DNA of 64,000 nt from assembly GCA_026545765.1 (NCBI GenBank), contig CM048841.1:2883712-2947711 (forward strand). The letters run 5' to 3'. The notes below the pieces were generated by a model. The model did no database searches, was not told the DNA's origin, and saw only the letters and a list, made by a program, of their open reading frames with translations. The DNA is from Plantago major. Taxonomy: Eukaryota; Streptophyta; Magnoliopsida; Lamiales; Plantaginaceae. Below, in pieces: positions 56,530 to 64,000 of this stretch; positions within the stretch are counted from its first letter, which is position 1; every line of letters begins with the position of its first letter. Made by a program: the position numbers and the translations under genes.

Positions 56530-57761
56530 GTAATTGATTATGTCCATTCTGACTTATGGGGACCAGCTAAGGTTACTTTCCATGGTGGAGGCAGATGTTT
56601 TATGACTTTGATTGATGATTTTACCAGAAAAGAGAAAAGTTTGAATTTATGTGTTAAAGAATAAATCAGATGCTTTTATAACTTTTAGAGACTGGTTTAC
56701 TCTCTTGAAAAATGAAAAGAATAAAAGTGTCAAGCATCTATGAACTGACAATGGCCTGGAGTTTCTTTCAGAGCAATTTCAAGTATTTTGAGGGAAAATG
56801 GTATCACTAGACATAGGAGGTACACCTCAGCAAAATGGTTTAGCTGAGAGAATGGACAGAGCAATTCTTCAGAGAACCAGATGTATGATGTTTACAGCTG
56901 GTGTTACAGCTCATTTCTGGGGAGAAGTTGTTACTACAACTTGTTTTCTTATAAACAAGTGTCCTTCTCCTGCTATTCAGTTTAAGACACCTGATGAGAT
57001 GTGATATGGAAGACCATATGATTACTCTAATCTGAGAATTTTTGGTTGTCTGGCTTATGCTCATGTGAAACAAGATAAGATAGAGCCTAGACTCTGAAAT
57101 GTATTTTTCTGGGTTATCCACATGGTGTAAAGGGTTACAGACTTTGGTGTATTGAGAAGAACAAGGCAATTAAAGATTAAAATCAGTAGGAATGTGGTAT
57201 TTGATGGGAGTACAATGCCATTCAACAACCAAGAATCTGCTAAGAATGAGAGTCTCAAGCTTACAGAAACACAAGTGGAGGTGGAGCTTAAAGCTAAGTG
57301 TGCAGAAGATAATGAAAATGGAAATGATTAAAATTGAAGAGCAAACAGGTGAGAATAATACACCTGAGAACATTGCTCTCATCAGAGTAATGTAGATAAC
57401 TCTTCATCAAGCTCATCTCACCATACCTCACAAATAAGGAGAGCAGCAACCAGGAGAAACGTTACTATAGCTGATGTTGAATCACTCAGGAGTTTTCAAC
57501 TTGCAAGGGATAGATTTAGAAGGACACATTAAGCACATGTAAGACTGAGATTTGAAGATCTTGCAGCTTTTGCACTAGTTACTGCATAAGAAGTTGAGCA
57601 TCATGAGCCAAGTAACTATAATGAAGCTATATCATATAATGATAAAGATAAATGGATTGGTGCAATGCAGGAGGAGCTGAATTCCCTGGAAAAGAATAAT
57701 ACATGGGTACTTGTTAATAAACCCAAGCATCCGAAGTTGGTAAGCTATAAATGGATTGATA
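56530..57761 (+). mobile_element. Broken Ty1-copia retrotransposon fragment (integrase to RT start)
   Basis: In frame pieces: YVHSDLWGP and MTLIDDFTRK (integrase core start), then TDNGLEF, GTPQQNGLAERMDRAI, HFWGEVVTTTCFLINKCP and LRIFGCLAYAH, as in plant copia integrases. After a degraded linker comes a reverse-transcriptase entry (MQEELNSLEKNNTW, then KWIDTG). Stops and shifts occur in at least five places. The piece is cut off at 57761 where an LTR-like sequence begins. Confidence 0.85.
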
Positions 57762-58035
57762 CGGGCTAATTAGTACATTAGTGTAATATTAATTAGTATT
57801 ATTAAGATGATGTCTATTATTAGTATATGTTTTAATATTGTATTAGGAATTAGTTTTTAGAAATATGATAGAACGGTTGTAGTAATGGATAGAGATAGGT
57901 AGTTATGTTTGTAATCTATAAATAGGGTTGTATTTGGGTATGTATTAGGAGGATATGAAGAATAAAGAATTAAGTCTATTTTTAGTTAATCTCTTATCTT
58001 TCTAAATTTCTGGAGTCTTTAGGATTCAACAGAAT
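57762..58035 (+). repeat. LTR-like sequence preceding a gypsy gag
   Basis: About 270 bp of TA-rich sequence with CTATAAATAGGG (57917-57928), a probable transcription start region, then GAATAAAG (57959-57966), a possible poly(A) signal. It lies between a truncated copia piece and a gypsy-type gag, and this order of motifs is typical of an LTR. Its edges are approximate and no partner LTR is in the window. Confidence 0.5.
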
Positions 58036-58100
58036 TCCAATCCACTTCCATGACTAACATGGATCTTTGATGGTTCAAATCCGTTGAAACAAAACTTCAA

Positions 58101-58344
58101 ATGGCTATCTTTGATGGTTCAAATCCGTTGGACTGGTTGTTTCAAGCTAACCAATATTTTTCTTTCTACAACATTCCCGAAGAACAACGCATTTCCATTG
58201 TTTCATTTTATATGCAGGGTAAGGCTCTGAGTTGGTACAAAAAGATGTCTGACAACGCACAATTCACCACTTGGAGAGCATTTTCTTGTGACTTGGAACT
58301 TCGTTTTGGGCCCTCTACGTATGAAAACCATGAAGCGGCATTAT
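58101..58344 (+). mobile_element. Ty3-gypsy gag fragment, interrupted by a copia insertion
   Basis: From the ATG at 58101 a frame encodes FDGSNPLDWLFQANQYFSFY, GKALSWYKKM and the sequence ELRFGPSTYENHEAALL, which match the retrotransposon gag domain of plant gypsy elements. At 58345 the frame runs into the LTR of the reverse-oriented copia element, so the rest of this element is displaced or lost. No continuation is visible at the right border before the window ends. Confidence 0.85.
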
Positions 58345-58802
58345 TGTTAAAAGAGATGAGGCTTTCATTTTCCAGATAAAAACTTTGTATATTGATTGAT
58401 TGAGAGAAAAATTGATGATAACAAGAACCCTAAACTACCTATTTATAGACTAACAATTACCCTACAATTATCTATCAAAAATTACAATTGAAGATGCCTT
58501 TTACAGTGTAATAGTACGTGAGTAAAAATCCTTAGCCAATCGTCTGATAACAAGACAAACAACACGCGAATTGATCCGATCTTCATGATGCCATTGTTGT
58601 ACTGAGCAGAGTACAAGAGTGATTCAGTGTGGCAGGTTCACCAACACTGTGCCTATGCGCACCTGTTTCTTCTGGGGCGTAATCCGCTGTGTTAATCCGT
58701 CGTGTTCCGCCGAATTGAGACGTGCCGGGTGCGGGAGCCTGCCGAATTGGATTTCGGTTATTTTCAGTTGCTTCTTCTGTTCTGTTTCTTGATTCGTCTT
58801 CA
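58345..58802 (-). repeat. 3' LTR of the right-hand copia element
   Basis: It begins TGTTAAAAGAGATGAGG on the plus strand and ends GATTCGTCTTCA. It matches the 63540-63980 repeat over about 430 bp with some 15 differences and one short indel (near 58465), roughly 95-97% identity by eye. The next bases inside (CTCCCCCTCAAG) are the reverse of a polypurine tract. Confidence 0.88.
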
Positions 58803-60304
58803 ATACTCCCCCTCAAGATGAGAGTGAATATATTTATTAATCTCATCTTGTTGAAAGCCTTTGTGAGATTCTCACCTGAGATTGCCTTAGTAAAAACATC
58901 TGCCAGTTGATTCGTTGAAGATATGAACTTTACATCTATGATTCCTTCTTCAACCTTCTCTCTAATGAAATGACAATCAACTTCTACATGCTTGGTTCTT
59001 TCGTGAAAGACGAAATTTTTTGTGAGGTGTATTGCAGACTGGTTATCACACATGAGCTCAACTGGTTTTTCAATTTCTATTCCAAAATCCTTAAAGAGCC
59101 TCAATAACCATGTCACTTCATAGCAGGCATGAGCAATAACTCTATACTCTGCTTCTGCAGATGATCGACTTACAGTCTGTTGTTTTTTCGATTTCCAGCT
59201 TATTAGTGAGTCCCCATACATCACACACTAACCTGAAATGGATCTCCTAGAGAAAGTACATCCAATATAATCAGAGTCACAATATGCTCTTAATGTTTCA
59301 TTTTCTTCATTATTGAAGAACAAACCATTCCCAATATTGTTTTTTAAATACCTTATTATGCGCAGGAGGCCATTCATATGTGTTTTTGTTGGTGATTCCA
59401 TGAACTGACTCATGATTCCCACAACATATGAAATGTCAGGCCTTGTTATAGTAAGATAGATCAATTTTCCCAATAAACTTCTATATTGTTTTGGATTACT
59501 CATATTAGTTCCTATTCTGAGTCATTTTCCTTCTCAAAAGGTTTCATTTTATGGTTTTGTTCAATGGGACTTATTGCAGGTTTGCATCCCAACAATCCTG
59601 ATGCTTCAATGATTTCTGAAGTGTATTTTGTTTGTGAAAGGTGTATCCCTTTAGGGGTTCTTGCTATTTCTAAACCTATTTAAGTTGTCCAAGGTCTCTC
59701 ACTTTAAACTTGGACTGCAATTGTTTCTTAACAGTTGCAATTTCTTGTATATTATTTCCACCAATGATTATGTCATCTACATAGACGAGTAATTATACAG
59801 AACCTGTGTTAGTTGTTCTTGTAAACAAAGAATATTCATTCTTAGATTGTTTAAATCCTATCTGAATCAAGAAATGAGTCAATTTCTGATTCCATTGCCT
59901 AGATGCTTGTTTGAGGCCATATAGGGATTTATTGAGTTTGCATACTAGTCTCTTGCCATTAGTACTCTCCTCCTGAATTAGCAGACCTGGAGGAGGTGCC
60001 ATGTAGATATCTTCATGCAAATCTCCATTGAGAAATGCATTATGAACATCTAGCTGTTCTAAGTGCCAATTATGCTTAGAGCTATGGCTAAGAAAACTTT
60101 CACAGTTGTAAGTTTAGCAACTGGACTAAAAGTTTCAGTGTAGTCAATTCCATAGGTTTGTGTGAAACCTTTTGCTACTAACCTTGCCTTGTGTATGTCA
60201 ATATCTCCATTTGAATTGAGTTTGGTCTTAAACACAAACTTACAGCTGACAGGTTTGACACCATGAGGTAATGGTGTAATAGTCCATGTGTTATTCTCAT
60301 TCAA
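58583..60304 (-). pseudogene. Copia reverse transcriptase / RNase H region, broken
   Basis: 60059-60304 encodes the RT start ([40 protein letters not shown]). 59793-60020 holds [19 protein letters not shown], and after a stop the YVDD catalytic block (about 59775-59790) is readable. 59228-59503 gives YRSLLGKLIYLTITRPDISY and YCDSDYIGC. 58583-59224 is the RNase H part (SRSSAEAEYRVIA, CDNQSAIHL, HVEVDCHFIREKV, NQLADVFTKA). It runs into the LTR. Stops at 60059, 59793 and 59228, plus frame breaks, prevent a full protein. Confidence 0.9.
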
Positions 60305-60633
60305 GGCCGTTAATTCAGTTCTAATGGCTTCTCTCCAATGTTTATGAAGAATAACTTCTTCATAAGTAGCAGGCTCATGAATGTTAGTGAGCTGCAGAGC
60401 ATAAGCTCTGTGTTTGGGTGAGAATTTCTCAAAGCCAATGTAATTAGTGAGGGGATAATGAGTGTTGTGCGCTTGATTAACATTAGGTGTTCTGGGAACA
60501 CTGTAATGTTGAATTTTTTTAAATTTCTATGGTGTAGTTATGGTTCTTGCAGATCTTCTTAAGGGTGGATCTGCATTATGAAGTCCATTATTGGTATTTT
60601 CTTCATTCAGTGACTGAATTGGGGAAGAATCTA

Positions 60634-61994
60634 TCATGATATGATCATTGTTATTATTAGTATTATCTTCACAGCTAGAAAATTGCTGAATAGGTGAAGA
60701 TGTTTGTGGAGTATCATGAACATTATGATCTGTACTGATATCAATGTGAGCTTCTTTGCCTTTTTGTTTAGGAATTTCAGTGATTCTATGATCATCTGCA
60801 ATGAGAAAACCTGGTGTATAAACAACATGATTCTCTTGTTTTTTTTTCTTTTTTCTGAAAGTGGGAATATTTCTTCTGCAAAGAAAACATCCCTGGATAC
60901 AAAAAATTGCTTAGTATCCAAATTATAACATTTATAACCTTTGATATTAGGAGGGTAGCCTAAAAAGATTGATCTCCTAGATCTTGAATCAAATTTAGTT
61001 CTTTGCACAGGTAGGCTAGAGGCATAACATAAACAACCAAACACTTTCATGTGTTTATACTCAGGCTGCTTATTGTATAACATCTCATATGGTGATTTGT
61101 TATTCAATAGCTCACTAGGAATTCTATTTATGATGTATACAACAGTCATAACTGAGTCTCCCTAGAATTGTTGAGGCAAACTAGATTGATACATCAACGA
61201 CCTAGCTACATTAAGAATGTGCTGATGTTTTCTTTCAACCACTGAATTTTGCTGTGGTGTGTAAGGACAACTGAGTTGGTGTATGATACCTTTTTCAGTG
61301 AAGTAATTAGTCATTTTAAATTCAGTTCCATTATCTGACCTAATAATCTTCACTGTAATATTGAATTGATTTTCCACTAAATTTATAAAACTCTTAATAG
61401 CCAATTCTGTATCAGATTTGAGTTTCAATAAATGAACATAAGTGGTTCTAGTGAAGTCATCTACAATAGTTAAAAAATAGCTGTGGCCTTGTAGAGTTTT
61501 AACTGAGTATGGACCCCATAAATCACAATGTAATAACTCAAATGCATAGCTGGATTTTATATAACTTGAAGAAAAAGTTCTTCTTTTCTGCTTTGCATGA
61601 TAGCAGACATTACAATGCTCAAAATCCAAATGCTTCACATCAAAAGAAGTTGCAGAAATTAAATTTAGTCTACTAGAAGAGGGGTGTCCCATCCTAAAAT
61701 GCCACAGATGGCTTGAAACATCAGCTAGAATACTACTTTTATTAATGGCATATAAGCCTTCTTGGAATCACAAATGTCTGCAGAAATGTCTTCAGGTCCA
61801 AACTTCAAGTGAAACAATCCTTTTTGTCCTTCAATCTTCCCAATCCTGTTCAAGGATCTGATCCAGGGTATAGAGGTCTGTGTAATCAAACAACACTCTT
61901 TAGAGAATATTACAGGCAAATTACTTTCTTGAATGAGTTTTGACAATGAGATTAGATTGAGCTTAAAGCTAGGTACACAGAGTACATTGTTCAA
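60634..61994 (-). pseudogene. Copia integrase region, broken by stops
   Basis: 61725-61994 has the GAG-pre-integrase part (VPSFKLNLISLSKLIQ). 61162-61692 holds the zinc-binding tail and integrase core: MGHPSSSRL, CHAKQK-like CYHAKQKR, then HCDLWGPY and VDDFTRTTY (first Asp), SDNGTEFK (second Asp) and QQNSVVERKHQHIL (Glu). So the D-D-E triad is present. 60634-61149 continues with NRIPSELLNNKSPYEMLY, VFGCLCYAS and IFLGYPPNIKGYKCYN. Stops near 61725, 61162 and 60634 split the frame. Confidence 0.92.
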
Positions 61995-61997
61995 AAA

Positions 61998-63419
61998 CTA
62001 GTCATTATTAACTTTTATACTTCCTATATGAGTTATAGGTGCAGTTTGATCATTAGGGAGCTGAACAAAAGATCTAAAACTCTTTATATTATGAGTGAAA
62101 TATTTAGTTGTGAAGATAATATGGTGAGTGGCACCTAAGTCCAATATCCATGGCTCATGTGAATTTAAAAGATTTATACATGAGGCATTAGCAACTGGTG
62201 TAGCAGTAGACTCACTTGCATATGTGGAAGCATTCTTGTTGTCTTTCTTCTCAGTGTTGTTGTTCAACATCTGCTGAATCTGGTTCATCTGCTCACTGGA
62301 GAAAAAGCTCACTAGGTGGTGTTGTACCTCATTTGCACCATAGCCACTACCATAGTTGTTGTTAGAGCTTTGTGAGTGGTTCTGAGTATGGTGTGAGTAG
62401 CCTCTACCACCATAGTTGGATCTGCCACCTCTATAGCCTCCTCTACCTCTCCTGGCACCAAATCTAGCATTGAGACCACCTCTATAGTACCCTTGGCCAT
62501 CACCAGCATGTTTCTTATTGTTGTTAGGGAACCCATTAAGCTGGAAACAAGTCTCAATGTTGTGGTTGTTTAGCTTGCACAATGGGCAATACATCTTTTC
62601 TTTTCTCTTGAGATTGAGTGAGGTGCTTAGAGCAGTGTGCTCTTGATTCATGTGAGCATTAAAACCAACAGATCTGGTTTGTCTTTGCTTTTCTTCTTTC
62701 AAAACAATAGCATAGGCTCTGTTGACAGATGGCAGTGGATCCATGAGAATAATACTAGCTCTCATAAGCTCATAAGTGTCATTCAAACTCATTAAAAACT
62801 TGAATACTTTCCTGGTTTCTTGAATATACATGAGCTTGTCAGTGCTTTTACACTCACAAACACTGCAGACTGCACAAAGTGGAAGTGGCTGATAGTTGTT
62901 TAACTCTTGCCATATTCCAGTGAGCCTAGTGTAGTATTCTGTCACAGAACTAGAGCTTTGAGTGACCAAGTTTAACTCTAACTCAAGCTGATATGCTTTC
63001 ACTTCCGTGGGCTCTGAGTATCTTATTTTCAAGATATCCCATGCCTCTCTAGTTGTTTCAGCAAAGAGTATAGTGTTTTTAATCTCATGAGAGACAAGGT
63101 GCATCATCCAAGATAGGATGAGGGTGTTGCACTTTAGCAAAATGCGCAAGTTTGGGTCATCAAGACTTGGCTGTGCCAGTGTGCCACCTATGAAGCCCAG
63201 TTTGGTTTTCAAACTCAGTTGTATGAGAAAAGATCTGTGCCAAGTGTGATAGTTACCACAATCAAGGAGAGGAGTTATAGCACCAGTGGTGGTGGTATCA
63301 TTAGGATGAATGTAGTAGCTGTTATCAGGATCTTCATGCTTAGGAGTGTTGCTAATAGGAGTGGCAGCATCCTTTTCTTTCCCAGAGGTGGGAGTGTTAC
63401 TGGAATCATCTAAAACCAT
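61998..63419 (-). CDS. Copia gag-protease open frame (473 residues)
   Basis: Longest intact frame of the element. The N-terminus has the copia gag type (DNSYYIHPNDTTTTGAITP, LDCGNYHTWHRSF). The middle is the gag_2-like segment (AWDILKIRYSEPTEV, YYTRLTGIWQELNNY). A CCHC zinc knuckle, CPLCKLNNHNIETC, lies near 280-293, followed by an Arg/Gly/Asn-rich RNA-binding tract (RRGRGGYRGGRSNYGG). The protease begins near WILDLGATHHI, where the catalytic motif is DLG and not the usual D-S/T-G, so protease activity is doubtful. It ends at a stop directly before the integrase region. Gag packages the element's RNA into virus-like particles. Confidence 0.88.
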   Translation of the reverse strand: MVLDDSSNTPTSGKEKDAATPISNTPKHEDPDNSYYIHPNDTTTTGAITPLLDCGNYHTWHRSFLIQLSLKTKLGFIGGTLAQPSLDDPNLRILLKCNTLILSWMMHLVSHEIKNTILFAETTREAWDILKIRYSEPTEVKAYQLELELNLVTQSSSSVTEYYTRLTGIWQELNNYQPLPLCAVCSVCECKSTDKLMYIQETRKVFKFLMSLNDTYELMRASIILMDPLPSVNRAYAIVLKEEKQRQTRSVGFNAHMNQEHTALSTSLNLKRKEKMYCPLCKLNNHNIETCFQLNGFPNNNKKHAGDGQGYYRGGLNARFGARRGRGGYRGGRSNYGGRGYSHHTQNHSQSSNNNYGSGYGANEVQHHLVSFFSSEQMNQIQQMLNNNTEKKDNKNASTYASESTATPVANASCINLLNSHEPWILDLGATHHIIFTTKYFTHNIKSFRSFVQLPNDQTAPITHIGSIKVNND

Positions 63420-63523
63420 AGATAAGACTCAGTGATAAAAGAAGTGCAGAAAAAACGTGAAAGAAAAGCACTGAAACAAGAAGCCAATCTGAACTAAGTC
63501 AAACTTAGAAGCTCAGGCAGAAA

Positions 63524-63539
63524 CCTGGCTCTGATACCA
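63524..63539 (-). other. Primer-binding site (tRNA-Met initiator)
   Basis: On the minus strand TGGTATCAGAGCCAGG follows the LTR end (TTAACA) directly. It matches the 3' end of initiator tRNA-Met in the way usual for plant copia elements. Confidence 0.85.
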
Positions 63540-63980
63540 TGTTAAAAGAGATGAGGCTTTCATTTTCCAGATAAAAACTCTGTATATTGATTGATTGAGA
63601 GAAAAACTGGATGATAACAAGAACCCTAAACTACTTATTTATAGACTAACAATTACCTATAAAAAATTACAATTGAAGATGCCTTTTACAGCGTAATAGT
63701 ACGTGAGTAAAAAGACTTAGCCAATCATCTGATAACAAGACGAACAACACGCGAATTGATCCGATCTTCATGATGCCATTGTTGTACTGAGTAGAGTACA
63801 TGAGTGATTCAGTGTGGCAGGTTCACCAACACTGTGCCTATGCGCACCTGTTTCTTCTGGGGCGTGATCCGCTGTGTTAATCCGTCGTGTTCCGCCGAAT
63901 TGAGACGTGCCGGGTGTGGGAGCATGCCGAATTGGATTTTGGTTATTTTCAGTTGCTTCTTATGTTCTGTTTCTTGATTC
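63540..63980 (-). repeat. 5' LTR of the right-hand copia element
   Basis: Matches the repeat at 58345-58802 from TGTTAAAAG up to GTTTCTTGATTC. The two then differ (left continues GTCTTCA, right TGCCATTGATC). A GC-richer part (63840-63925, ending CCGAATTG) is common to both. Its outer edge is not certain because the window ends 20 bases later. Confidence 0.85.
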
Positions 63981-64000
63981 TGCCATTGATCATGGCTTTC

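Larger units (their letters stand above)
58345..63980 (-). mobile_element. Nearly full-length Ty1-copia retrotransposon, with stop codons
   Basis: Two LTRs of about 450 bp flank about 4.7 kb of interior. A primer-binding site complementary to initiator tRNA-Met (TGGTATCAGAGCC) adjoins the 5' LTR at 63524-63539, and a polypurine tract (GAGGGGGAG) adjoins the 3' LTR. Interior domains read in the order gag, protease, integrase, reverse transcriptase, RNase H, the copia order. LTR similarity implies fairly recent insertion, yet pol carries several stops, so it is not autonomous. It sits in reverse orientation inside the gypsy gag at 58101. No matching target duplication was found; the right flank differs from the left. 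Confidence 0.9.

Noticed and set aside
1-64000. tRNA or rRNA genes
   Set aside because: No cloverleaf with proper A and B boxes or long rRNA match was seen by eye; only the decayed 5S-like piece at 36.4 kb. A tRNAscan run would be decisive.

Overview
The window is nuclear DNA from a flowering plant, very probably a eudicot. It has AT-rich spacers, GT-AG introns, plant gene families (NAC, dirigent, secreted glyoxal oxidase, plant DEK) and many transposable elements. A Caryophyllales source is a weak guess from the style of the repeats and cannot be settled here.

Layout. 1-186: last coding stretch of an unidentified + gene. 815-7280 (-): complete 14-exon gene for the E1-beta subunit of mitochondrial pyruvate dehydrogenase (371 aa). 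Head-to-head with it, at 8124-8192, is one exon that looks like the first exon of a WVD2-like/TPX2-family gene; the rest is not recognisable. 8.2-22.4 kb is repeat land: an intronic minisatellite, an AT-rich array, arrays built on an AGAACATAGA word, Stowaway-like and palindromic MITEs, a 2.6-kb Helitron with both ends visible (18128-20723), and exon-like fragments at 14.5-16.1 kb. 22777-23713 (-): three-exon gene for a small acidic protein with an N-terminal MGCG lipidation signature.

26579-33368 (+): one Helitron of about 6.8 kb with both termini readable and decayed Rep/helicase coding, itself invaded by four MITEs. It stops 163 bp past the stop codon of a single-exon glyoxal/galactose-oxidase-like gene (33532-35181, -). 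36218-36665 resembles a Cassandra-type LTR with a decayed 5S rRNA-like core. Then come a NAC factor (39092-40078, -), a GNAT acetyltransferase (41780-42304, -) and a hAT-like non-autonomous element (42569-43336).

45519-51145 (+): 11-exon DEK-type chromatin gene (534 aa), tail-to-tail with a six-exon ARMC7-like armadillo gene (51883-53866, -). 55220-55722 (-) is a dirigent-like gene broken by two one-base losses. The right end is a retrotransposon nest: a broken Ty1-copia piece, an LTR plus gag of a Ty3-gypsy element, and inside that gag a nearly full-length Ty1-copia element (58345 to about 63980, -) with similar LTRs, PBS and PPT but several stops in pol.

The cellular genes are independent housekeeping or plant-specific loci; nothing suggests a shared pathway or cluster. 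The most noteworthy items are the partial exon duplication in PDH E1-beta intron 1, the two end-defined Helitrons, the recurring AACATAG word shared by arrays and MITEs, and the orphan exon-like fragments in the repeat region. No convincing wholly new system was found.
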